DNA of 64,000 bases, from assembly GCF_002443255.2 (NCBI RefSeq), contig NW_019211454.1, forward strand, positions 15,240,243 to 15,304,242, read 5' to 3'. Of this stretch, positions 54,601-61,300 are shown in pieces (the stretch's first letter is position 1; every line of letters starts with the position of its first letter). The position numbers and the translations under genes were made by a program. Under the pieces are notes generated by a model that had not been told where the DNA came from, did not search any database, and worked only from the letters and a program-made list of their open reading frames with translations. Origin of the DNA: Varroa destructor (taxonomy: Eukaryota; Arthropoda; Arachnida; Mesostigmata; Varroidae).

Positions 54601-55843
54601 CGTTGTTATAGCAGAACAATAGTTGAGGTTAACACGGAAATTCGGCATTAACAAATGCATTCAATGCCACCGATCTTCTCCACTAAACTTGCATGCGAGA
54701 AGAATTGCCTAGGTAATCTCGTGCCCCAGATGTTCTTTCAATACTTATCAAAGGACGCAACAGCCGGACCAGGTGATACTTTTTGCCTATTTCTACTATA
54801 GTATTAGCTGGTTGCACATTTTTTTTTATTTTAAGGCCAAAGCTCATAATAATTGGCTCCTGTGTTGCGGTGAATTTTCGACACCCAAGGGCGCTCAGGC
54901 TCAACGCTTGCACCGATAGCTAAACGGTGTATATAGAAGTGCTATTCCTTATAGATTGTAAACGACGGGACAAATAACCAGGTTTTTGTCATGTTCACCA
55001 TCATTATTTGTTATGGTCAATAAGCAATATTACTTTGAAGAAAAATAAGAGTTAACGGTCATGCGGATGCTCTCAAGCATACACAGCTCATGCTACACTA
55101 CGTAACATATATGTCCTTTGACAACAATAGAAAAGTCTCTTTCCGTCTGTGAAGGATATTGAACGCAGACAACAATTACAATGTGCTTGAGTAAGTACCT
55201 GCATGTATGTCAATGATGAGTTCTGCAAGAAATTGTTGGCATAGTGATTGCTAGTAAGTGCGTCGCTTGCGGATTTACTAAGACAATAGCACACACACAC
55301 ATACACACATAAACGGAGGACAATATAACCGAAATATTTATTCGAGGTTCGATGTTGGAGTGGCATTTAGTTACATGGATCTCGCATGCTAACATTTTAG
55401 GTTTTATAGTAGCCTTGTCTAGTTTATCAGGTGCCGTCTAAGACCTTCCCAACAGTTATTCGTTACCTAAGTTTTGTTTATATATATGACGTCGATGCCA
55501 CGGCATAGCGCTAACATATTTACTTACTAACTAAAGGGGCAGTATCAAGGCAAACTTCCTGTTGGCAAAGCACGGACAATTATTAGGATCAATGGTGGCC
55601 CAAAGATACTGTTGCACCATCATACGGATATATAAATAAGGATATTCTACACTTACCGTACTCGGGTGGGTACTCGTAGGCAGGGTCCATCTTGTACGCG
55701 GCGTCCAATTCTTCCCAGGTATCTGCAATGAGGAGCTCTTCCTCGATAGGCTGCGGTTCGTCCTGGGGAGCAGTCACCCTTTCAGGCATCTCGACGGCCG
55801 AAAGGCTGCCGTTGCCACTTTCGCCATTGGCTAGAGCTCCCAT
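389..55843 (-). CDS. CTL2: Choline transporter-like protein, SLC44 family (CTL2/4-like); whole spliced gene
   Basis: This multi-pass plasma-membrane or organelle protein belongs to the SLC44 family, whose members carry choline (and, in some cases, ethanolamine) for phospholipid synthesis. The join runs 55843..55657, 7979..7857, 7519..7441, 6362..6266, 5001..4756, 3919..3649, 3404..3182, 2998..2906, 2511..2223, 1444..1106, 763..389. Every intron is GT..AG and every phase matches, giving 773 residues and a TGA stop. Family marks occur in the expected order: YDPNFKGP and RSCTD before TM1, YPSD and CG after it, PYLFFFD, a Cys-rich extracellular loop, RYHMGTLAFG, NRNAYIM..AIYG.NFC.SAR, and EKPYFMSK near the C-terminus. 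Vertebrate relatives have about 700 residues; the excess lies mainly in the N-terminus. The CTL2/4 assignment over CTL1 rests on overall resemblance. The exact substrate cannot be read from the sequence. Confidence 0.95.
1106..1444 (-). CDS. CTL2: Exon 10: most conserved SLC44 core
   Basis: This exon has 339 bases and phase 0 on both sides, coding residues 537-649. It begins DIP, then has RYHMGTLAFGSLI and a helix ending in IIEYIEQKLK. A Cys-rich juxtamembrane stretch (RCCCRCFCWCLENF) follows, then FINRNAYIMTAIYG, ENFCASAR and LLLMRNVVRVVVVDK. These blocks are near-invariant in CTL2/4 proteins and carry the main evidence for the family call. The acceptor is GTTTTGCAG and the donor GTTAGC. Confidence 0.97.
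2223..2511 (-). CDS. CTL2: Exon 9: second extracellular loop and the following helix
   Basis: This exon has 289 bases, is entered in phase 2 and left in phase 0, and codes residues 440-536. The loop holds cysteines 470 and 485 and a glycosylation site (N-K-T, 482-484). It is followed by YNFCGFLWMSAFIVAFGEM, the counterpart of the family FxxLWxxNFVxAxGQ, and by AAAVASYYWTRNKK for AGAFASYYWAFxKP. The acceptor ACAAACAG has a poor pyrimidine tract. The donor is GTTTGT. The family proline after K536 is missing here; exon 10 begins directly with Asp-Ile-Pro. Confidence 0.92.
2906..2998 (-). CDS. CTL2: Exon 8: membrane helix 5
   Basis: This exon has 93 bases, is entered in phase 2 and left in phase 2, and codes residues 409-440. 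It reads AIGYMPTALIFPVFPYLLQ and then a hydrophobic helix, matching the family AVGxMxSxLFYPLxTxxLL segment. The acceptor is TTCTTGCAG and the donor GTAAGT. A longer raw frame over the same bases in another reading is a shadow. Confidence 0.93.
3182..3404 (-). CDS. CTL2: Exon 7: cytosolic loop and membrane helix 4
   Basis: This exon has 223 bases, is entered in phase 1 and left in phase 2, and codes residues 335-409. A polar loop (about 340-370) leads to TWLILG.. and a hydrophobic helix (about 371-393). It then reads LRERVQIATALIKEAAK, which corresponds to the conserved LRxRIxIAIALIKEASK of SLC44. The donor was chosen as GTTCGT at 3181, because only that phase restores K-A-I-G-Y-M-P with exon 8. 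A competing GTACTT three bases downstream does not. Confidence 0.93.
3649..3919 (-). CDS. CTL2: Exon 6: end of extracellular loop and membrane helices 2-3
   Basis: This exon has 271 bases, is entered in phase 0 and left in phase 1, and codes residues 245-335. It opens with a possible N-glycosylation site (N-I-T, 247-249), followed by an amphipathic, charged stretch (about 260-290) ending in FLQDLSNSWK. Two hydrophobic helices follow at about 293-313 and 316-335. The acceptor (GTCAAG after a C/T-rich stretch) is placed by phase and family alignment. The donor is GTGAGA. Confidence 0.92.
4756..5001 (-). CDS. CTL2: Exon 5: Cys-rich extracellular loop
   Basis: This exon has 246 bases and phase 0 on both sides, coding residues 163-244. 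It begins VCVKECPSKTF and carries further cysteines (in HMVCVYG, APCAYYY and GRCFPSP) that are probably disulfide-bonded in the extracellular loop between TM1 and TM2. The GRCFPSP block matches the RCxPW/P motif of this loop in relatives. The acceptor is CCTGCAG and the donor GTAAGT. Confidence 0.95.
5773..5819. repeat. Inverted repeat, 20-base arms with one mismatch
   Basis: The left arm (5773-5792) and right arm (5800-5819) are reverse complements except at one position, separated by 7 bases. The shared core is AAGACATGTATGA. It lies in intron 4 directly before a tRNA-like stretch. It may be the terminus of a small decayed transposon or a chance hairpin. No target-site duplication was recognised. 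Confidence 0.8.
5822..5886 (+). pseudogene. tRNA-like relic (tRNA-Gly/Asp-like), possibly a SINE head
   Basis: The stretch begins TCCTTTCGGTCTAGTGGTA, which resembles an A-box (GGTCTAGTGGTA). About 30 bases later it reads CTACTGCACGAGAC, like a decayed glycine anticodon arm, and ends with a weak B-box-like TTATTAGACCCTGG. The acceptor stem does not pair and the TTCGA core is lost, so this cannot be a working tRNA. It could be the head of a tRNA-derived SINE. Confidence 0.35.
6266..6362 (-). CDS. CTL2: Exon 4: extracellular loop, PYLFFFD block
   Basis: This exon has 97 bases, is entered in phase 2 and left in phase 0. It codes residues 130-162: DRPYLFFFDLFKC, an acidic stretch, then CRTPQ, where vertebrate CTL2/4 has CPTPQ. 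The acceptor is ATTTAACAG. The donor is GTTCGT, a weaker form than GTAAGT, but no other junction keeps the family alignment and phase. The last residues join directly to VCVKECP of exon 5, as in the family (CPTPQVCV..CP). Confidence 0.92.
7441..7519 (-). CDS. CTL2: Exon 3: start of the first extracellular loop
   Basis: This small exon of 79 bases is too short to show as an open frame of its own. It is entered in phase 1 and left in phase 2. The acceptor follows TTTTTTTAG and the donor is GTAAGT. It codes residues 104-130, including GNINRVIYPSDSNGNICGTG. The pattern G-x-x-x-x-V-I-Y-P-[ST]-D-x-x-G-x-x-C-G is the conserved stretch after TM1 in SLC44 proteins. Confidence 0.93.
7857..7979 (-). CDS. 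CTL2: Exon 2: SLC44 N-terminal signature and first membrane helix
   Basis: This exon has 123 bases, with phase 1 on both sides. It codes residues 63-104: the YDPNFKGP block, QRSCTD (the conserved Arg-Ser-Cys-Thr-Asp that begins TM1), and a hydrophobic helix at about residues 84-104. The acceptor is TTTTCAG and the donor GTACGT. All alternative first exons would splice to this acceptor, so it is the first common exon. A spurious in-frame ATG in the intron just above it can extend the raw frame, but the splice junction explains the sequence better. Confidence 0.95.
8110..8190 (+). repeat. Possible tRNA-derived SINE fragment
   Basis: The bases CGGTGTTGGCCTAGCATCG resemble a degenerate A-box region. 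They are followed at the right distance by AAGTCATGTATTCGATGCGC, which has a TTCGAT core like a B-box. Pairing of the arms is poor. A second B-box-like site (GGTTCGAATACC) lies at about 8720-8731. This is weak evidence for old tRNA-derived repeats. Confidence 0.2.
11138..11560 (-). pseudogene. Broken transposase-like relic (pogo/Tigger-like C-terminus?)
   Basis: On the minus strand a 47-codon frame (11281 down to a tandem TGA stop at 11138) reads like the end of a real protein. It has VVDFMMKLAKSRGPLEG followed by STIELVDRNTGSTDEGI. This resembles the acidic tail of pogo/Tigger transposases (helix, then ELV-x-x-x-N-x-E-L-T-x-E-E). Another protein-like piece in a different frame lies just upstream (about 11345-11470, with CCDWRNGVTAENQRKSY). 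Stops and frameshifts separate them. The family call is tentative; that this is a dead coding relic is more likely than the family name. Confidence 0.35.
13738..13755. repeat. (TA)n microsatellite
   Basis: This is a short run of alternating A and T within intron 1. It has no coding content and is listed for completeness. Confidence 0.9.
15995..16017. repeat. Perfect 9-bp hairpin
   Basis: TCAGCAGCG and its reverse complement CGCTGCTGA flank 5 bases. It is GC-richer than its surroundings. There is no T-run or gene beside it, so a terminator or RNA role is not supported. Confidence 0.7.
21400..21715 (+). pseudogene. Tc1/mariner-superfamily transposase relic, copy 1
   Basis: Broken frames on the plus strand spell a decayed DDE-type transposase C-terminus. 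FRIGQKGPIV (from 21425) matches RWIGRxGPI; after a frameshift, DPTPMDLFLWAYLQDQVYV matches the SPDLTPLDFFLWGxLKxxVY block of this transposase group. After another shift, PPNKMFVEIGKSSARCYQQC and then DWNGNRFE match the PxxMFxxVxxSxxRRYQQCxxxNGxHFE end. Stops and frameshifts lie between the blocks, so it is dead. Terminal inverted repeats were not found. It lies inside intron 1, in antisense to the transporter. Confidence 0.8.
23426..23472. repeat. Cluster of ATCGAT sites with a 12-base direct repeat
   Basis: ATCGAT occurs at 23430, 23455 and 23467, and ATAGCATCGATG occurs twice, 25 bases apart. The cluster lies about 150-200 bases inside the intron after exon 1B. In insects, TATCGATA-like sites (DRE/BEAF type) mark promoters and boundaries, and one copy here reads TATCGAT. 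A regulatory role is inference only. Confidence 0.4.
23625..23919 (-). CDS. CTL2: Exon 1B: candidate alternative first coding exon of the choline transporter-like gene
   Basis: An open frame starts at ATG 23919 (A at -3) and runs 98 codons plus one base to a perfect donor, G|GTAAGT, at 23625/23624. Its phase (1) is the one needed to join exon 2 at 7979, giving ..KLFGEPVSYDP.., which parallels ..PEYGEPVSYDP.. from exon 1A. The peptide is hydrophilic: a basic start (MPRRSRKRA), many Ser/Thr, then a run of five Asp followed by LLESSE. It would make an 809-residue isoform with a regulated-looking cytosolic tail. The frame stays open for 13 codons above the ATG back to a TAG, so an internal exon with an upstream start is possible but not required. 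I recognise no domain in it. Transcript data are lacking. Confidence 0.7.
27147..27169. repeat. (AT)n microsatellite
   Basis: This run of about eleven AT units lies in intron 1. It probably varies in length between individuals. Confidence 0.92.
29085..29640. other. GC-richer island with overlapping open frames, no recognised product
   Basis: This stretch is clearly less AT-rich than its flanks and stays open in more than one plus-strand frame (29089-29502, 29378-29692, and a third, ATG-less frame at about 29160-29405 that contains SEWITSVELRQHFELGKEEA). It ends with a ten-base G run at 29625-29634. It could be a decayed coding segment of a retroelement. I recognise no domain and give no function. 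Confidence 0.3.
30316..30341. repeat. Perfect 26-bp palindrome, AGGCCAA(TA)nTTGGCCT
   Basis: Both halves (13 bases each) are exact reverse complements, with GC-rich tips and an alternating AT centre. Its size and symmetry suggest an AT repeat that grew inside a small palindrome, or a cruciform-prone site. Confidence 0.85.
30625..30669. repeat. (AC)n microsatellite, 45 bp
   Basis: This is an uninterrupted run of about 22 AC units, the longest dinucleotide repeat of its kind in the window. Confidence 0.97.
32514..32531. repeat. (TTG)n microsatellite
   Basis: This is a run of six TTG units following a T-rich stretch, in intron 1. Confidence 0.9.
38954..38983. repeat. Perfect 30-bp AT palindrome
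   Basis: ATTAATT, eight AT units and AATTAAT form an exact inverted repeat with no spacer. It probably arose by AT-repeat growth and may extrude or break easily. Confidence 0.9.
39385..39660 (+). pseudogene. Tc1/mariner-superfamily transposase relic, copy 2
   Basis: Plus-strand blocks RWLARGGPLKHPARSSDLRP and MDFLVG, then (after a one-base shift) HLKNKLYPEKSPTLENLD, and further on YQRRIDQNGNHLG. They follow the order of the RWIGRxGPIxWPxRSPDLTPLDFFLWGxLKxKVY..TLExL..RRxxxxxNGxHFE region of the same transposase group as the relic at 21.4 kb. In-frame stops and indels show it is dead. The upstream catalytic part was not found. The two copies have diverged, which points to an old family. Confidence 0.8.
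40251..40280. repeat. (TA)n-rich tract
   Basis: This is an interrupted AT repeat containing ATATGCAT, followed by ten TA units at 40261-40280. Confidence 0.88.
45485..45560. repeat. Imperfect GTT/ATT trinucleotide tract
   Basis: This stretch consists of GTT, ATT, ACT and GTA triplets. It creates a Val/Ile-rich frame on one strand and an Asn-rich one on the other. Both frames are artefacts of the repeat. Confidence 0.8.
51568..51601. repeat. Perfect hairpin, 16-bp arms, 2-base spacer
   Basis: The arms at 51568-51583 and 51586-51601 are exact reverse complements (core TTTATGTACAGATAT) around TC. It is longer than expected by chance for a mixed-sequence, non-repeat stem. It may be a miniature element relic or an old inversion-duplication scar. 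Confidence 0.9.
54187..54204. repeat. A18 homopolymer
   Basis: This is a run of 18 A on the plus strand. It could be the poly(A) end of an old retrocopy, but no source gene or target duplication was recognised next to it. Confidence 0.9.
55657..55843 (-). CDS. CTL2: Exon 1A: acidic cytosolic N-terminus of the choline transporter-like gene
   Basis: This exon codes residues 1-62 plus the first base of codon 63. The ATG has a good context (AAG before it, G after it), and an in-frame TAG lies 9 bases upstream of it, so this is the first usable start. The peptide is hydrophilic and acidic (EEELLIADTWEELDAAYK around residues 34-51) and ends in PPEY; the split glycine codon then joins to EPVSYDP. 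The donor is GTAAGTG at 55656. The segment has no membrane helix and should lie in the cytosol. It is much longer than the N-terminus of vertebrate CTL2. It is separated from exon 2 by 47.7 kb. Any untranslated exon further upstream cannot be seen. Confidence 0.88.
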
Positions 55844-58283
55844 CTTCCAAATCTACGTCAGACATTACCATCATTAGTCAAACTGTTATAAAAATAATGC
55901 TATCAACATTATCAGAAAAGAAATAGCGGCTTTCAACCGAAAGTTTGGTCACCCTTTCCACATCACAAAGACCGGCCAGCAATTTCTCTCCAGTCGTAAA
56001 TAAAGTCATTAGTAGGGACTAAGAACTCGTCTGAGAAAATGTATAAAGACGCTAACAAGAAGCATTTTTTGAAATGTTGCGTTTTGTATCCTATTATTGT
56101 TTCCAGTTGCTCCGGAGTCCGTATGTATCCTTCACCTTTTTAAAACTGAAGGCAGTAGAAGTTTTAGGCATGGTTCTATAGAGACAGACTTAGCTGGCCA
56201 TTTGTCAGGATCACATTATATAGAACTGGAAAATTAAAAGATATAATTTCAATTACGCCCAATTGACTTTTGTACACTGTGGAACAATTTTACAAATTTG
56301 GTTTAAATTTTTGCAAAGGCTATCATAACATATTTATCGTGACTGCTTTATAAGGAGTACAAATGTATGTTCAAAACTGCAATAAATGTTTAATGTAAAC
56401 TTTATTAAATACTGCCCGCTAATTAAAAATAACAGATTTCCACTGCTAGACACGACTCGCTCCTTTAGCATTTGTTCGTATATTACGAATCGAATGAACT
56501 GCCTGTCAAGTAAATTTTTTGCGTGAAAAAGCCCCTGGTACTCAAAGAAAATACTGGTCCATTTTTAATATTGTCTCTGGGAAAATTTGCACTGAATGTG
56601 CAACCGGAATTTCTATTTTATGCTCTAGGACAAACTACTGCATCATCATACACTAACTTGAAAACAGGTTGAACCAGGCTCAAAATCTAGCCGAAGTCAA
56701 ATCCTATCCAGGCTCAGTTATATCGAGCACCTAACGATTTTCCTCATTTAAGTAGTCTTCAGGTGAAGATAACCACTACAAAACTAGCGCCCTCTCCCTT
56801 TTCGAAGCACTTCCGTACAGCCCCACGGTGCCCACTATTCGACTAAAATAACACTGCATTATTAGGCACATGAGCATGTTTGAACTTCAAGCGGAAATAT
56901 ATGAAAGGTTGCACACGTGCGTAGTAATTAACATATTTGTTTGCCTCCTAATTCACCCCAGAAATACGGATAAAAGGATTGACAAATGAGCGCATTCGAT
57001 TAACTACTATGTACTTAATGCATTCTATTGAGTAGTAGCATGGGTTGGTGGCATTCACAAGATGCCCAACCCTCATTAATATTCGAGGGTAATGATCAGC
57101 AGACCGAACTATCTGTTTGTATTTTGTGGACTAGTTTTTAGGTGAGCAACTTAGATTGATAATGTAAAATCTTTTTATAACCTAAACAAACGGTAGATCA
57201 ATCCCTTCTCTGTGTAATACTTCAAGATTAAAAATGGGTCGTAATCGTTCCTACACCCTCTAAAAAAGCTTTCCTTAATTAAAAACAATGAATGCTTGCT
57301 CTCCCTTTTGCTGAATATCTGCATGGTAAAAACCATCTCCCAAAAGGCAAATTTAACTGATCTATAGAAAATTTCGCTAGTTAACTCTCATAAAGTAATA
57401 ATTATAAAAAATATTCAAGGAAGCACAATCAATTCAGAAGTGCCAATACAGTACTTAAGCCCCTCTCAACTGCTCGCGCACTAAGATTATTTTGAAACTT
57501 TTGACAAATACGAAGCTAATGATACATGTACGTAGGGCAATTTTAGATTATACTCTACAAGCACAACTGGCACTCAATGCATTCACTATGACGAAAATCA
57601 TTGCTCAGCTTTACGATATATGTAAATAGAATATTACAAGTACAAAACAACAATGAATATTGAAAATTTTGTTTACTCCAGTATTAGGAGTAATTGCTTG
57701 TATGGTTAAGTCTAATGGCATAATATTAATTGCACGTAATGTCTCCACGCGATTTAAAAGCGGGTCAATAACATACGGACTGAGTGTGGGGCATTTTTCT
57801 CGTGATTTCCTCCGAAATACTGATTATGAGTGAGGCTGTTGCACGTCGTCGACTCACTTCCAGCCAAATAACTTCATGGATTTGAGTAAGGCCAGGGATT
57901 AAAGGAACAGCATATCACGAAACGAGCATTGTCCAAAAGAAGGCTCTACAGTTCGACAGGATGCCCTCACCAAAAGACTTCGCTTCTACGATGTCAAAAG
58001 ATTGTATCCTAGCGACGAGCACAAATAAATGTACGGCGACACAAAGCATCATCGATCCTGCTTCGTCTGCATGGGAACAATAGACAATTCTATTTATAAT
58101 AGACTGCATATATTTAGTACCGGCCAGTCCATTGTTTCGACACGATGCCCCACGACTCTTTTGAAAACGAGAATGCTTAACATCTAGTTGATTATACTTT
58201 TGTTCCATATATAGAATAAACAGTGTGCAGACTTGCCTATGGAGACGCGTGGGAAATCGGCCATTGCTGGAAGGTCAACTTAC
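55844..58283. other. Upstream of exon 1A: 5' UTR/promoter region or intron, no gene seen
   Basis: This is AT-rich sequence without a supported coding frame. The core promoter of the 1A transcript should lie in its lower part, but no TATA box or CpG-rich region is convincing. If exon 1C is real, this whole stretch is intronic for that isoform. Confidence 0.5.
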
Positions 58284-58323
58284 GATCTGATGGTATATTT
58301 CCGTAAAGCTTGTTTTTACCCAT
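58284..58323 (-). CDS. CTL2: Exon 1C: possible short alternative first exon
   Basis: ATG at 58323 is followed by 13 codons (MGKNKLYGNIPSD) and one base, then a consensus donor GTAAGT at 58283. The phase is 1, as exon 2 needs. A short MG-type start just before the YDPxFKGP block is usual in vertebrate CTL2 and CTL4, which makes this plausible. Points against it: the start context is weak (C at -3), the piece is very short, and the frame stays open upstream to about 58549 without another Met, so it may be part of an unrelated chance or relic frame. It could only be settled with RNA evidence. Confidence 0.35.
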
Positions 58324-61300
58324 ACGAATGTCATTTATCTTTGCTATGAGAGTCAATGCTGTTGGGTTCAATACGATAGCATCAACGCTGTTTTGAATAA
58401 CTGGTGAAGGGACTGGCAGGATCGTAATATATAGTAAAATACTCGTGTTGGTGTCTGTAGTGAGTAGGAGAATATGTTGTTTATTAACATTGTTAGTAAT
58501 GTCGTATGTCGAATTGGAAAACAGTGAAGAACTGGTTTAGTGACTCTCATGTGATATTTACGTCTAAATCTATTCCTCATCTGTATTCAATACTTGCAGG
58601 GAGCGATTGTACGAACCAACAGCAACTTATAAATGATATCGGTAACTTAAGCATAATACTTTATCAAAGTGGAACATATTTCATGGCACCTAACACTAAT
58701 TTGAATGGTATCACACATATTACATTCGAATAACTTTAAACCATGTGTATCAATCTCGCTTGCTACTTCTATACAAGAGACTCGTCACTTACTAAAAGCA
58801 TGTGTTTGAAAACGCGCCGACTAGTCGGGATAATACAAGATGTACAAGAAAGGACCGCGTTGTGGTTCATGGACACACATACTTAACCTTTGTTGAGATT
58901 TCCTCGTTTTCTAACTAAACTGATCTTTGATACTAACACCGATCTAAATGATACTAGATCAATAAAAATTAATCTGAACAACTATATTTCAAGGCCTTGC
59001 TTATCAAGTTGGGAGAGGATGTCTTAATTCGCCTTAGATTCATTCTTTCGTTCACTTAAAAAAAAAGTAAAGTTCATTCACAGAACGGCCGGACGCTATC
59101 TGAAGTTCCATGAAAAAGAAGATCTTCTAGTCAAACAGGTTTTTTACGATGTATTGATGTAACGAAGCTTAAGGCAACGATCGCTCGTGTTTTTTAACTA
59201 ATGGCTTGGCTGTCTAAACCACAGCCTCGGGTTTAACGAATTTATAATAGCAAAACGTATCTACAAAGTAATGCTGTGTTCCAATTGGGAACAATTTTGC
59301 TGGCAAGCTACTATTCATGACAAACATGTGTTCATCTATTACTCCTGCTACCAGACGAAAGGCAGTTATTTCTAGAACAAAACCTATTATGGCCAAAAAC
59401 AGTGCGTAACTTAAAATTTAAGCGACTATTAACTATTATCCAATTTTCCGCGGTGGGCGTATCCTCAAGAATAAGAATGTTTCTTTTTGTCCGAATTTGA
59501 CGGCCTGCGTTATTGATAGTTTTCATGCAGCTTTTAAAGCATCTGAGGAAGATCTCTATGAGCAGACAGTGAAATGCTTGGTAGGGACTAGATTAAAAAA
59601 GTTCGAAAATAGACAAAAAGGGGTCCAAAAAGCCACTACCAACATGCTTGGATTTTTCATACAGAAGTTAATGTCGATTTTGTCAGTTTTGTATGTGATT
59701 TGCAATAAAGTACCATCGATTAATATTTTTAAGTCTTTTTTGCGTTTTCTCTACCTTTGAAATCTTTTTAGCCCTCTTTAAACCTTTGCATATTTAGGAC
59801 GTTTGACCTTTTGCCGGATTGATTAAATTCCGCTGCAATTTTTCGTATACAGCGCTTTTGAGAGTAGCTTGTTGCGAGTTTACTCCTACCGATTAGGCCT
59901 GTTGCATGCTTATTATCAAGAAATTAATTGCGAGATAAAAATGGATAACTAATAAGTAGTTTAGGTCCTGGATCGAAACAGTATTCGTGGACTATATTAA
60001 ATAAAAATAGCCGTCAAATATTGTAGAGAATTACTGAAATACTCGTCTTTTTGCTGAAATATAGTCTTGGCAACATGATAAAAATTACCATTTCAGATAC
60101 ACTACCCTGTATATGAGTGTCGTAGGTATACTTGTAATCAGCGCGAGCAAGTGAGATCGTTTGGCTTGTCCGGTTTCGAGGAATCAGTTTACGAGCACCT
60201 GACGATCTATCGATACTGTTTTCAAATCAGTCAACTGTTTTTTTTACATAGCTATGGTTAACTGGTCTAAATTGAAGTTATTCGACAATATATAGACCAT
60301 TAAATTTGCGCAGAATGCATGATTTACGCTTCCTGACACTTCTAAACCATCGATTGTTACAATGCACCTACGTATTCTTAGATGAGGTAGAAGAAAATAA
60401 TGAGTTGTTTTGCGGTTGCGGGAACTTGGACGCGGTAAAGTGTGAAATACGTTTTAAGGTACTGGCCTAATAGCGTTGAGCCATCCGTAATTGGCAAAGT
60501 CAACACTAACTGAAACAACAAAACAGGATCTTACAATACGTCACTAACCCAGGTGGAGTGTGACACTTTACACGTTTACCGTTTACGATTTACTCCGTGA
60601 TGTCACCAATCTGAGTTTGGTTTGTCAGCATGTAGTTCGTCTTCGGTATGAATTATATAGGTTCACAGACTCACAGTCGTTCGAAATGCAAGTTGCATAG
60701 AACTATGATGGTTTCCTTGTGTTGTTTCACTGCTTGCTCACTTTCGCTAAGTTTGCTCATTATCTGTAAGAAGGTCGTTTCAGAAACGCTGATTACGTGC
60801 AGTCGATTTTTGCGGCGTCTGAGTTAAACCTAATTATTCCCTCTAACTCTAGTTTTTCACTAACTTTTCATTATGAATTGTGAAACGGAACAAAAAGGAG
60901 ATAAACATTGGGTAAACTGCATGTAATTCATTACAGCCCAAAAAGAATCTGTCATCTTCTGTCAGTATTCGATCATTAGGGGGTGTGTGTCAGTGTTACG
61001 CACCATCGTATCACCTAAGATTAACAAAGATTTTTGGTGTAAAGCCCCGGTCAGAGGTGGCCTCTGTCTGCCGTTTTCACCTTCATTTGGCCAGTCGAGG
61101 TGCTCCTTTCAGCGTCGATCAAATAACTCAAAAGAAACACCCTTCTACTCCTAATGGCGGTTAGTAATCGATGAAGTTCGACGGCGGCACGAGTGAGACT
61201 CTTATCCAACTCGTTCTGTGTACTGACTGTTATAGACAGACAGACAGGTACCCTGTTGACTTACCGTACGGACACGCTCTGAGTATAGCTCGTTTAAAGA

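Larger units (their letters stand above)
7980..55656 (-). other. Intron 1 of the transporter gene (47.7 kb from exon 1A)
   Basis: This giant first intron is bounded by the 1A donor and the exon 2 acceptor. It holds candidate exon 1B, transposase relics near 11, 21 and 39 kb, microsatellites, AT palindromes and a GC-richer island near 29.1-29.6 kb. Open frames of 60-175 codons occur on both strands, but none that I compared shows a family motif or a convincing set of splice sites, apart from those listed separately. I see nothing firm in 8.0-11.1, 11.7-21.3, 24.0-29.0, 29.7-39.3 and 39.7-55.6 kb beyond the listed repeats. Confidence 0.85.

Noticed and set aside
57850..57885. Short ATG frame MKLFGW.. 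ending at GTGAGT on the minus strand
   Set aside because: It ends in phase 2, incompatible with exon 2.
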